Of a stretch of 64,000 bases of DNA, positions 17,196 through 25,130 are shown one piece after another. Under the pieces are notes generated by a model, which made no database searches, had not been told where the DNA came from, and worked only from the letters and a program-made list of their open reading frames with translations. Numbering within the stretch: the first letter of the stretch is position 1; each line of letters opens with the position of its first letter. A program made the position numbers and the translations under genes. The stretch comes from Streptomyces sp. 11x1 (lineage in GTDB: Bacteria; Actinomycetota; Actinomycetes; Streptomycetales; Streptomycetaceae), in NCBI RefSeq assembly GCF_032598905.1, contig NZ_CP122458.1:1426001-1490000 (forward strand). The letters are read 5' to 3'.

Positions 17196-17780
17196 ATGCC
17201 GAAGATCGTCGACCATGACGCGCGCCGTCGTGAGATCGTCACGGCGGTGTGGGCGTTGATCGCCCGCGAGGGGCTCGACGCGGTCACGATGCGCGATCTC
17301 GCCGCCGAGGCGGGGTACGCCAACGGGGCCCTCGCCCCGTACTTCCGCGGCAAGGACGACATCCTGCTGGCGGCCTTCCAGTACGCGGTCGAGAGCACCG
17401 ACGTGCGTGCCGCGCGGGCCATCGGCGACACCACCGGGCTCGTGGCGCTGCGCCGGCTGTGCCACGAGATCATGCCGCTGGACGAGACACGGCTTCTGGA
17501 GGCCCGGGTCGTCGTCGCGTTCTGGGGCCGTGCCCTGCACGACCCGCGGATGGCGACCGTCCACGTCACCGCCGTGCACCGGTGGCGGCAGCGGATGACC
17601 GACTGTCTGGCCGAGGCCAGGGCGGCCGGCGAGATCCGGGGCGCCGCGCCGGACGAGCGGAGCGCCGACGCGCTGCTCGCGGTGCTGGCCGGTTTCCAGG
17701 TCAACGCGCTGCTCGTACCGCACACCGCGACGCCGGACCACCAACGGGCCGCCCTCGACAGCCTGCTGGCGTCCTTCTAG
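17196..17780 (+). CDS. TetR-family transcriptional regulator (BetI-like)
   Basis: 194 residues. The N-terminal helix-turn-helix RREIVTAVWALIAREGLDAVTMRDLAAEAGYANGALAPYF (seen as the LDAVTMRDLAAEAG and GALAPYFRGKDDIL blocks) is followed by a C-terminal ligand domain of the BetI/TetR_C type. A GGAGGAAGGGAG stretch lies 11 bases ahead of the ATG. It follows the membrane-protein gene by 51 bases and probably shares its transcript. It is the third regulator in 17 kb, suggesting layered control of amine catabolism. Ligand unknown. Confidence 0.87.
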   Translation: MPKIVDHDARRREIVTAVWALIAREGLDAVTMRDLAAEAGYANGALAPYFRGKDDILLAAFQYAVESTDVRAARAIGDTTGLVALRRLCHEIMPLDETRLLEARVVVAFWGRALHDPRMATVHVTAVHRWRQRMTDCLAEARAAGEIRGAAPDERSADALLAVLAGFQVNALLVPHTATPDHQRAALDSLLASF

Positions 17781-17819
17781 TGCCAGGAAGGCCGCCCATT
17801 CATCTCATGAGCCCGAATC

Positions 17820-18002
17820 ATGAACCCGAAGGTCCGCCCGGGACCTGCATGTGGGGGGCGTTCCTCGCCACCACCGCCCTGCGCGAGCGCGGCATCATTT
17901 CCGAAGATCGCCCGACGCGGCCAACCGCACGGCTCGGGCCTGGGCACAGTCCGGCAAGCAAGACGGAGAGGTATACGAGAGGAACCGGTGGTTGAGGCCT
18001 CC
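17820..18002 (+). pseudogene. Degraded IS5-like transposase fragment
   Basis: In different frames this stretch encodes ALRERGI and then [17 protein letters not shown]. Together they resemble the C-terminal region of IS5-type transposases, where an LRERGI..IARRG.PHGSGLG run precedes the RWVVERT motif; the latter is missing. The two parts are out of frame, so the copy is dead. An unrelated piece VYERNRWLR follows. Recognition is from memory of the family and is moderate. The IS630 element inserted immediately to the right. Confidence 0.45.
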
Positions 18003-19265
18003 TAGTAGACTGTCGCGACTAAGTGTCGTTATGGTTGGTGGAGTTGGTGTCGGGCAGGCTTCGCTTGATGCTTCCGTCCGGCCGGGCAGGGGGTGCTGTG
18101 TCCTCGCAGAAGAAGTATCCGGTTGTCTTGAGTGCCGAAGACCGTCGGGCGTTGGAGCGTGTGACGACGACGGGGGTCCGCAGCGCGTCGATGATCAGGC
18201 GGGCGCGGGTGCTGCTCGCGTTGGACACCTCGGCCGGCGAGGTCGCTCCGCGGGCGGTGATCGCGGAGCGGGTCGGGGTCTCGTGCGATTCGGTCCGCCT
18301 GATCTCGAAGCGGTATGCGGAGACCGGCGGCGATGTGTGGGCCACGGTCGGCCGGAAGGAACGCGCACTGCCGCCGGTGCCCTCCCCGGTGACCGGCGAG
18401 GTCGAGGCAAGACTGATTGCGCTGGCCTGCTCGACGCCGCCCGAAGGACACGCCCGCTGGTCGCTGCGCCTGCTGGAGAAGCACGTCGCGCTGGCCGAGG
18501 ACATCCCGGATCTGGACCACTCCACGATCGGGCGGGTCTTAAAAAAACGGAACTGCGCCCTCACGTGAAGAAGTGCTGGACCATCCCGCCGGCCGCGAAC
18601 GCGGCCTTCGCCGCGGCGATGGAGGACGTCCTGGCGGTCTATCACCGGCCCTTCGACCCGGCGCGCCCGGTGGTGTGCATGGACGAGAAGCCGTACCAGC
18701 TGCTCGGCCACGTCCGTGATCCGCTCCCCGCGCGGCCGGGCCGTGACCGGCGCGAGGACAACGAGTACGTCCGCTCGGGGACCTGCTCGATCTTCTGCTG
18801 GGTCGAGCCGCTGCGCGGATGGCGGCGCGTGGACGCGCAGTCCCGCCGGACCAGGGTCGACTGGGCGCACCAGGTCGAGCACCTGCTGACCGTGGACTAT
18901 CCCGACGCCGCCACGGTCGTGCTGGTGATGGACAACCTCAACACCCACACCACCGCCTCGCTCTACGAGGCGTTCGACCCGGCAAAGGCCTTCGCGCTGG
19001 CCCAGCGCCTGGAGATCCACCACACCCCCAAACACGGGTCCTGGCTCAACATCGCCGAGATCGAGCTCTCCGCGCTCACCCGTCAGTGCCTGGACCGCCG
19101 CATCGACGACCTCACCGTGCTCAACACCGAACTCGCCGCCTGGCAGCAGCACACCAACAGCAACCAGCGCCAAGTCGACTGGCACTTCACCACCGACGAC
19201 GCACGCGTGAAACTGCGCCACCTCTACCCAACCACACGACGAAATTAAGCCGCGACAATCTACTA
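18003..19265. mobile_element. IS630-family insertion sequence with TA target duplication
   Basis: The element proper is 18005-19263 (1259 bp), flanked by TA at 18003-18004 and 19264-19265, the target duplication typical of IS630/mariner elements. The left end GTAGACTGTCGCGACTAAG and the right end, read on the other strand, GTAGATTGTCGCGGCTTAA match at 16 of 19 positions. It carries one transposase gene in two overlapping frames. It separates the TetR gene and IS5 remnant from the SGNH hydrolase gene and disrupts no recognisable gene. Confidence 0.88.
18098..19248 (+). CDS. IS630-family transposase, made by -1 frameshift
   Basis: The first frame runs from GTG 18098 (AGGGGG upstream) to a stop at 18568 and encodes the helix-turn-helix part ([17 protein letters not shown] and STIGRVLKK). 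At 18541-18547 there is a run of seven A. A -1 slip there joins it to the second frame, which continues TELRPHVKK to the stop at 19248, giving one protein of about 383 residues. The second frame holds the DDE catalytic residues in [22 protein letters not shown] and [11 protein letters not shown]. Size, order and motifs fit IS630. Because every other feature is intact, programmed frameshifting is more likely than mutation, but a single inactivating deletion cannot be excluded. Confidence 0.85.
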
Positions 19266-19282
19266 GGTTTCTCAGGCCACCG

Positions 19283-19319
19283 CTCGGCCCTCAAGCCACG
19301 AACTCGGCCCTCAAGCCAC
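19283..19319. repeat. Tandem 17-base repeat at the 3' end of the SGNH gene
   Basis: CTCGGCCCTCAAGCCAC occurs at 19283-19299 and again at 19303-19319, a 20-base period. The second copy contains the stop codon of the leftward SGNH gene, so the first is a duplication of that gene end, next to the IS630 insertion point. Confidence 0.7.
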
Positions 19320-20126
19320 CGTCTCGATCCGCAACCTGATGTCGTCCGGCGACAGCTGCCCCTTCGCCGACACATGGTCCCCGGAGGACTCCCCCCGCAG
19401 CCGGCGACCGATCCACGGCACCAGATACTCCCGCGCCCACTGGATGTTGTCCCGCCGCATCTCCAGCGTCCCGCGCGGCGGCAACGGCGGCCACGGCTGA
19501 TCGGGATCCGCCGGAACCTCGACCCCCAGCACCTGCCCGGCCCGCAGGGCGACCCGCGTGTGCCCCTCCGGGGAGAGATGCAGCCGGTCCAGGTCCCAGG
19601 CCCGCCGGTCCTGCACCGTCTTCAGCGACCACAGGTCCAGCACGGGGCACCCGTACCGGTCGGCGATGGCCCGGACATGCAGGTTGTACGTGGCGATCTT
19701 GCCCCGCAGATGCTTCAGCACCGGCACGTCACGGGTGTCGAACCCGGTCGTCACCATGACCGTGCCGACGGCCGAGGTGAGCCTGACGACCGCCCGCTCG
19801 AACCGCTCCGCGACCTCGTCGGGATCGGTGCCCGGCCGGATGATGTCGTTGCCGCCCGCGCAGAAGGAGATCAGATCGGGGGCGAGCTCCAGCGCCCTCG
19901 GCACCTGGTCCTCCACGATCTGGTCGAGGAGCTTCCCCCGCACGGCCAGGTTGGTGTAGTCGAAGTCGCCCTCGGGCAACCGGTCCGCGAGAAGCACCGC
20001 GAACCGGTCGGCCCAGCCGACGAACCGCCCGTCGGGCCCGGGATCGCCGACGCCCTCGGTGAAGCTGTCCCCCAGCGCCACGTACGACCCGATCATTGCT
20101 TTGCTGCCCTTCGAATCGTCTGTCAC
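19311..20126 (-). CDS. SGNH/GDSL-type hydrolase
   Basis: 271 residues. The SGNH blocks are all present: ALGDSFTEGVGD (catalytic Ser), an LAVRGK block, GGND, and LDRLHLSPEGH with the catalytic Asp and His. There is no signal peptide or membrane anchor, so it is probably a cytoplasmic esterase or lipase-like enzyme, a common Streptomyces family. The GTG at 20126 gives a longer N-terminus; ATG at 20096 (MIGSYVALGDS) is equally possible. The gene stands alone, with the IS element beyond its 3' end. The natural substrate is not deducible. Confidence 0.88.
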   Translation of the reverse strand: MTDDSKGSKAMIGSYVALGDSFTEGVGDPGPDGRFVGWADRFAVLLADRLPEGDFDYTNLAVRGKLLDQIVEDQVPRALELAPDLISFCAGGNDIIRPGTDPDEVAERFERAVVRLTSAVGTVMVTTGFDTRDVPVLKHLRGKIATYNLHVRAIADRYGCPVLDLWSLKTVQDRRAWDLDRLHLSPEGHTRVALRAGQVLGVEVPADPDQPWPPLPPRGTLEMRRDNIQWAREYLVPWIGRRLRGESSGDHVSAKGQLSPDDIRLRIETVA

Positions 20127-20324
20127 ATCGGGCCATGATTCACCTTCGGATGTGACCTACGCGACCGTAACAAGGGCTTGACGGACGGTGAGATAGACCA
20201 CGTGTCAAGTGTCGATCAACCCGGAATACCCGGGCCCCGTCAGTGGAGCCCCCCATACCCGGAAGCCCTCGAACCGGAAGTGGCCCCAGTGGTCCGGCCC
20301 GCGCCCGCGGCCCTTCCCGGGAAC

Positions 20325-20364
20325 GCCGAAGGCCGGACCCCGGTCATGGGGTCCGGCCTTCGGC
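20325..20364 (-). terminator. Strong terminator after the M23 peptidase gene
   Basis: GCCGAAGGCCGGACCCC (20325-20341) pairs over its full 17 bases with 20348-20364, around a six-base loop. It lies 17 bases past the stop of the leftward peptidase gene. Confidence 0.85.
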
Positions 20365-20381
20365 GGGTGCGGCGGCGTGGA

Positions 20382-21395
20382 TCAGATGCCGACGCCCTTC
20401 GAGCGGAGGTACGCCAGCGGGTCGATGTCCGAGCCGTAGTTCGGGCTGGTGCGCATCTCGAAGTGGAGGTGCGGTCCGGTGACGTTGCCGGTCGCGCCCG
20501 AGAGGCCGATCTGCTGGCCGCCGCTCACGGACTGGCCGGCGGAGACGGAGATCGAGGACAGGTGGGCGTACTGGGCGTAGTAGCCGTCGGCGAGCTTGAT
20601 GACGACCTGGTTGCCGTACGCGCCGCCCCAGCCGGCCGAGACGACGGTGCCCGCGCCCACGGCCTTCAGGCTGGTCCCGGTCGGGGCCACGAAGTCGACG
20701 CCCGTGTGGTAGCCACTGGACCACATGCTGCCGGCGGCCTTGTACGCGGTACCGACGGTCGCGCTCAGGATGGGCCGGCTGAAGCCGGAGGCGTTGGACG
20801 ACGACTGGCCGCTGCCCGTGGAGGTCGACGCCCGGGTGTCCTTCGACTCCTGCTTCGCCGCACCCGAGGACTTCGAGGACTTCGATGTCTGGGAGGACTC
20901 GGCGGGCTTCGAGGACTGCGACAGCTGCGGCTTGGAGGACGAGCGCGACGTCTCGCTCGACGCGGCCCGCTCACCGATGGTGAGCTTGAGCCCCGGGTGG
21001 ATGAGCGAGGGGTCGGAGCCGACCGCCTCACGGTTGTCCGAGTACAGCTGCTTCCAGCCTCCCTCGACGTCCTGCTCGTCCGCGATCTTCGCGAGGTAGT
21101 CGCCGACCTTGACCGAGTAGGTCTTGGGAGCCGCCTTCTTGGTGGTGGTTCTCTCCGCCTGCGCGGCCTTCTCGGCCTGCTCGATCCGTGCGCCCGCCTC
21201 GGCCGCGGCCTTCTCGGCGGCGATCGTGGTCGCCTTCTCGGAGACACCGGAGACGGTGGCGCTCGGGGTCGCGGCGTGGACGCCTGCGGCTCCGATCAAC
21301 GGCAGCGCGAGCGCCGCGCCACCGGTCCCGGCGGCGGCGATCGAGCGGGTGAAGCGCTGGGACTTCGGACGGCGGTGCTTACCCTTCGCGGGCAT
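20382..21395 (-). CDS. Secreted LysM/M23 peptidoglycan endopeptidase
   Basis: 337 residues. A Sec signal peptide (about residues 1-40, basic start then ALALPLIGAAGVHA) is followed by a helical segment rich in Ala/Glu, a LysM domain (YSVKVGDYLAKIADEQ...), a long Ser/Lys/Thr linker, and a C-terminal M23 domain with the zinc motifs GYHTGVDF and GPHLHFEMR. It should cleave peptidoglycan cross-links outside the membrane. GAGAGGAA precedes the ATG. The 5' leader holds a c-di-AMP riboswitch, which fits control of resuscitation and wall hydrolases in Streptomyces by this nucleotide. A strong terminator follows. Confidence 0.93.
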   Translation of the reverse strand: MPAKGKHRRPKSQRFTRSIAAAGTGGAALALPLIGAAGVHAATPSATVSGVSEKATTIAAEKAAAEAGARIEQAEKAAQAERTTTKKAAPKTYSVKVGDYLAKIADEQDVEGGWKQLYSDNREAVGSDPSLIHPGLKLTIGERAASSETSRSSSKPQLSQSSKPAESSQTSKSSKSSGAAKQESKDTRASTSTGSGQSSSNASGFSRPILSATVGTAYKAAGSMWSSGYHTGVDFVAPTGTSLKAVGAGTVVSAGWGGAYGNQVVIKLADGYYAQYAHLSSISVSAGQSVSGGQQIGLSGATGNVTGPHLHFEMRTSPNYGSDIDPLAYLRSKGVGI

Positions 21396-21410
21396 GGCGA
21401 ATTCCTCTCC

Positions 21411-21545
21411 GGCGCCTGCGAGGTGAGCTGTCGGGTGCGGACTGGAGATGTCCGGCCGTGCTTGCGCACGGCTTTACCCCTAGCCGTTCCGGAGACCGGA
21501 ACAGGCGGTGATTCCTGTGGGTCCCCCGCTCCTGCCGTGGATCGG
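21411..21545 (-). ncRNA. Cyclic di-AMP riboswitch (ydaO/yuaA type)
   Basis: Read on the minus strand, the leader contains GGAGCGGGGGACCCA, then GGGGTAAAGCCG, a GC hairpin, and finally CCCGACAGCTCACCTCGCAGGC. These are the conserved core elements of the ydaO riboswitch in the right order and spacing, ending 16 bases before the M23 peptidase start. High c-di-AMP is expected to turn expression off by premature termination. Boundaries are approximate because I did not fold the RNA. Confidence 0.88.
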
Positions 21546-21860
21546 GTCGGTACGCGGCTCCGGTCGGCGGCAGGATTGGGCGTCCGTCCGGATTGACGCC
21601 GAACGTAAGCGACTTGTGCCCACAGAGACAACCATTGGGACTTCCTGTGCCTCTTCCTCCCTGATCCTTACTTCAATTCGCCATCACGCTCCGTCAATGA
21701 CCGGTCTAGCGCGTATTCCAACCTCCCTGGAAATCAGCGCGAATTACGTGGACATGTCGGCAACGGAACGTCACGAATATGACGCTGCTCACGCACCTAC
21801 GGCCCAGTAAGCTTTATTCCAGGGCTTGTTGGAATTACAGCTTCATTTCGGGCAGATCGC
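21546..21860. other. Gene-free promoter region, relatively AT-rich
   Basis: About 315 bases between the riboswitch and the 3' end of the alpha-galactosidase gene. Base composition is clearly less GC-rich than coding DNA. It must contain the peptidase promoter. No gene, repeat or clear operator was seen. Confidence 0.5.
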
Positions 21861-23936
21861 TCAAGTGCGACGTAGGCGGATAACCTTCGCATCGAAGTCG
21901 CCGCGCAACCCCGTCGGCAATCCATGGTGCGCCAGCACGGCACCTCGGTACGTTTCGCCCGTTTCGCGGCACTCGTACGTCGCCCCCGGATCCAGCCCGC
22001 GCAGCCGGAGCGGGGCGAGCGACTCTCCGTAGTGCTGGGCCTGGAGCAGCGCGAGGACGACCACCTCGTCACCGTGGACGTACTCCACGGCGCTCAGTCC
22101 TCCCGTCGGCGGCCGCAGCCGGTACAGGTCGCCCCGCTGCACGACCGGCCGGATCTCCTTGTACAGCTCCACCCACTCCCGGGCCTCGACCAGCTCCCCC
22201 TCGCTCCACTCGGTGAGGTCGCCGCCCACGCCGAGCACACCCGCCATCGCACTGACGAACCGGAACCGCAGCGAGCTGGCGCGCCCGTTGAGCTGGTTGT
22301 TCGGGCTGTCGGTGACCCACGCGGCCATGCTCCGGGCGGGATGGATCTGGCTGAAGCCGTGCTGGATGGCGAGCCGGTCGAGCGGGTCGGTGTTGTCGGA
22401 GGTCCACACCTGGTCCGTCCGCGCCAGGACCCCGAGGTCGATCCGGCCGCCGCCACCCGAGCACGACTCGAACGCGACCCCCGGGTGGGCGGCCCGCAGC
22501 CGGTCCAGCAGGGCGTAGAAGGCGTGCACGTGCTCCACCCACAGCTTCTGCGGATAGGGCTCGCCGGGCCAGCCGGCATCGGTGAAGCAGCGGTTGAAGT
22601 CCCATTTCACATAGTCGATCGGGGCGCTGGACAGGAGGGTGTCGAGCCGTTCCCAGAGGTATTCCTGGACGTCCTCGCGCGCGAGATTAAGTACGAGCTG
22701 ATTGCGCAGCTCCGTCCGCTTTCGCCCCGGTTGGAACTGCGCCCACTCGGGGTGCGCCCGGTACAGCTCACTGTCCGGGTTGACCATTTCCGGCTCGACC
22801 CAGATGCCGAACTGCATCCCGAGGGCGTGCACCTGCTCGGCGAGCGGCTTGAGTCCCTTCGGGAAGCGGTCCGGATTGGGGGTCCAGTCGCCGAGGCCGG
22901 CCCGGTCGCTGGTCCGCGCCCCGAACCAGCCGTCGTCCACGACGAACAGCTCGACCCCGATCGCGGCGGCCCGCCGTGCGAGCGCCCCCTGCTGTTCCTC
23001 GGAGATGTCGAACTCCGTGGCCTCCCAGGAATTGAAGAGCACAGGCCGATCCCGGTCCGCGTCCGGGATGACATACGCCCGCTGGTACGCGTGCCAGGCG
23101 CGGCTCGCCCCGCCGAAGCCGCCGTCGCTCCACAGGCCGGCGAAGACGGGCGTGGTGAACGTCCCGCCCGTCTCCAGCAGCAGAAGTCCGGACTCGTCGT
23201 AGCCGGCGCCGCCGGTGATCTGCACACGGGCGTCCGGGAGTTGGGCCACCGCGATCCGCCAGGAACCCGACCAGCCCAGGGCGCAGCCGTAGACCTCGCC
23301 GCGCTCCTCGATGGCGTCGGTGTCGAGGGCGACCCAGGGCAGGTGCTGATGACCGGTGTGTCCGCGCCGGCTGCCGAGGACCTTCTCGCCGTAGGTGAGG
23401 TCGGCGCGCACGAGCCGGGACTCGGCCGCCCACCGCCCGTGCAGCTGGGAGAGACGCCAGGTGTCCTCCTCACGCCGGGGCAGCGTCCAGGTCGCCGAGT
23501 CGGCCCGCAGCAGCTCCGCCGCCGGGCCCTCGTTGACGAGGGTCACCCAGCGCTCGACCACGTCGTCGCGCATCCGGTAGTGCAGGGTGATCCGGAGTCC
23601 GTCGTCGGTGAAGCGCAGCCGCAGCTCGTCGCCGTCGGTCTCGTACTCCTGGAAGGTCCACTCGGTGCCGCGTCGCTTCTCCGTGCGCACGGAGAGCGCG
23701 GGGCGGGTGAAGCGAGGTCCGCCCTCGACCGGGTACTCCTCGTGTCCGTCGACCGGGGCCTCGAAGGGCCGGTACGGCAGCCGCTGCCGTGCGGCCAGCT
23801 CCTCTGCGTCCGCGAGGGAGATCCGGGGACCCCAGTGCAGGTGCAGCAGCTCGTCGTTCTCGGTGAGCCGCAGGGCATAGCTGCTCCCGGGTCCGCTGAG
23901 AAGCCAGGTCCGGCCGTCAGTTCCGATGTCCAACAT
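21861..23936 (-). CDS. Alpha-galactosidase, GH36
   Basis: 691 residues with an N-terminal beta-sandwich, central TIM barrel and C-terminal domain, the usual GH36 layout. The nucleophile is Asp446 in YVKWDFNR and the acid/base is Asp514 in WTSDNTD, 68 residues apart as expected. Other GH36 blocks are VDDGWFGAR and FGIWVEPEMVNPDSELY. There is no signal peptide, so it hydrolyses alpha-galactosides such as melibiose or raffinose after uptake. ATG at 23936 follows GAGGG closely; a TTG three bases earlier was not preferred. No transporter or regulator gene lies next to it. Confidence 0.95.
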   Translation of the reverse strand: MLDIGTDGRTWLLSGPGSSYALRLTENDELLHLHWGPRISLADAEELAARQRLPYRPFEAPVDGHEEYPVEGGPRFTRPALSVRTEKRRGTEWTFQEYETDGDELRLRFTDDGLRITLHYRMRDDVVERWVTLVNEGPAAELLRADSATWTLPRREEDTWRLSQLHGRWAAESRLVRADLTYGEKVLGSRRGHTGHQHLPWVALDTDAIEERGEVYGCALGWSGSWRIAVAQLPDARVQITGGAGYDESGLLLLETGGTFTTPVFAGLWSDGGFGGASRAWHAYQRAYVIPDADRDRPVLFNSWEATEFDISEEQQGALARRAAAIGVELFVVDDGWFGARTSDRAGLGDWTPNPDRFPKGLKPLAEQVHALGMQFGIWVEPEMVNPDSELYRAHPEWAQFQPGRKRTELRNQLVLNLAREDVQEYLWERLDTLLSSAPIDYVKWDFNRCFTDAGWPGEPYPQKLWVEHVHAFYALLDRLRAAHPGVAFESCSGGGGRIDLGVLARTDQVWTSDNTDPLDRLAIQHGFSQIHPARSMAAWVTDSPNNQLNGRASSLRFRFVSAMAGVLGVGGDLTEWSEGELVEAREWVELYKEIRPVVQRGDLYRLRPPTGGLSAVEYVHGDEVVVLALLQAQHYGESLAPLRLRGLDPGATYECRETGETYRGAVLAHHGLPTGLRGDFDAKVIRLRRT

Positions 23937-24012
23937 CAAGCCCTCACAGATTCGAACAGGTGCGATCGGGTTCCGACATCATCGCAGGTCGCCGCGGGCG
24001 CTCGACGGCGCC

Positions 24013-24088
24013 TGTGGACAACCGCCGAGACGCCGGCACAGCGGCCTGTGGACAACTGCTCGGGGCTCGGGCGCCCGGCTGTGGACAA
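24013..24088 (+). promoter_or_regulatory. Cluster of three perfect DnaA boxes
   Basis: TGTGGACAA, the complement of the DnaA box TTGTCCACA, occurs at 24013-24021, 24047-24055 and 24080-24088. All three point the same way, and spacing is 34 then 33 bases. They lie between the divergent alpha-galactosidase and phosphatase genes. DnaA-binding outside the origin is the simple reading; dnaA and dnaN are not here, so this is not oriC. Confidence 0.75.
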
Positions 24089-24192
24089 CTCATTGGTGTA
24101 CGCACCCATGTCGTATCGTCGAGTGCGCGCCTCGATGCCGAGTGCGCGGCCGTCGGCGGCCCGCGCGGACGGCCGGATGGGAGGGAGCCCCA

Positions 24193-24990
24193 GTGACGCA
24201 GCAGATCCCGTCGACCGAGCCCGAGCTGACCGGAGTGCGCAATTTCCGCGATGTGGGCGGCCTGCCGACCGTGGACGGCCGTCGGGTGCGTCACGGGGTG
24301 CTGTTCCGCAGCGGCCACCTGGCGCACGCCACCGACGAGGACGCCGCGTTCCTGGCCTCCCTGGGCCTGCACACCGTCTTCGACTTCCGTAACGCGGCCG
24401 ATCAGAAGCTGGAGGGCCCGGATGTCGAGCTGCCCGGCGTCCTCAATGTGAACCTGCCGCTGAGCGACCCGGCGGACGGCGCCGAGTTCTGGAAGATGGT
24501 CCGCGACGGCGACTTGGACCAGCTGCGGGACCTGTTGGACGACGGCAGGGCGGCCGGCCGGATGATCGCCTCCTACCGGCGGATCATCAAGGACCGCACG
24601 GCCGAGCACTCCCGAGTGCTGCACGCACTGGCCGAGGACAGCGTGCCCGCGCTGATGCACTGCGCGGCGGGCAAGGACCGCGCGGGCCTCTCCGTCGCCA
24701 TCACACTGCTCGCCCTCGGTGTGGAACGCGAGGCCATCGTCGCCGACTACCTGGAGTCGAACGCCAAGCACCGCCGCTACAAGGTGCACCGCAGCAGCAC
24801 CGCGGCCAGCGCCTACTCCCCGGAGGTCATGGAGCTGCTGAGCCCGCTCTTCGACGCCCGCGCCGAGTACCTCCAGACGGCCTTCGACACCGTCGAGGAG
24901 ACCTGGGGGGACGTGGACACGTATCTGGAGCAGGGCCTGAGAGTCACCCCGGAGACCCGGGAGCGGCTGCGCGAGCGCCTGCTCGACTAG
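24193..24990 (+). CDS. Tyrosine-protein phosphatase-like protein
   Basis: 265 residues. The opening TGVRNFRDVGGL and the active-site loop HCAAGKDRAG (Cys157 to Arg163, the CX5R pattern) match the bacterial Y_phosphatase3 family, which dephosphorylates protein tyrosine or phosphoinositides. GTG at 24193 is chosen because GGGAGGGAG lies five bases ahead; the open frame extends further but through non-coding-like DNA containing the DnaA boxes. Convergent with the small gene at 25008. If the DnaA boxes are functional, this promoter could respond to DnaA. Confidence 0.88.
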   Translation: MTQQIPSTEPELTGVRNFRDVGGLPTVDGRRVRHGVLFRSGHLAHATDEDAAFLASLGLHTVFDFRNAADQKLEGPDVELPGVLNVNLPLSDPADGAEFWKMVRDGDLDQLRDLLDDGRAAGRMIASYRRIIKDRTAEHSRVLHALAEDSVPALMHCAAGKDRAGLSVAITLLALGVEREAIVADYLESNAKHRRYKVHRSSTAASAYSPEVMELLSPLFDARAEYLQTAFDTVEETWGDVDTYLEQGLRVTPETRERLRERLLD

Positions 24991-25007
24991 GCCCTTCTGA
25001 TGAGCCG

Positions 25008-25130
25008 TTACTGGTTGGCGCCCACCTCGAACAGCAGATAGATGAAGGCCGCGAAGACATGGCCGACCGCGATGTAGATGATGAGCCGCACCCACAGGGC
25101 GCGGGGGAACTTCTCTTCCAGGTCGCTCAT
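25008..25130 (-). CDS. 40-residue membrane protein (DUF6126-like)
   Basis: MSDLEEKFPRALWVRLIIYI begins a 40-residue protein with one hydrophobic helix (about residues 15-34), ending FEVGANQ. It resembles the small actinobacterial DUF6126 family. Its ATG overlaps the stop of the XRE regulator (ATGA), so it is translationally coupled. In S. coelicolor, as I recall, an equivalent small gene also closes the hopanoid region. Function is unknown; the pairing suggests a membrane partner or sensor for the regulator. Confidence 0.8.
   Translation of the reverse strand: MSDLEEKFPRALWVRLIIYIAVGHVFAAFIYLLFEVGANQ

Noticed and set aside
17851..18097. N-terminal extension of the transposase second frame into DNA left of the IS
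   Set aside because: The frame crosses the inverted repeat and the TA boundary, so the extension is fortuitous; the real N-terminus comes from the first frame.
20693..21120. Ser/Lys-rich stretch of the M23 peptidase as a separate gene or frame error
   Set aside because: The frame is continuous with LysM and M23 domains on either side; such linkers are normal in secreted wall hydrolases.
24013..24088. Chromosomal replication origin
   Set aside because: Only three DnaA boxes, and no dnaA, dnaN, parAB or rnpA-rpmH nearby; Streptomyces oriC carries many more boxes.
21924..24392. Long plus-strand frame opposite the alpha-galactosidase gene
   Set aside because: Antisense to a gene with intact catalytic residues; the translation has no conserved features.
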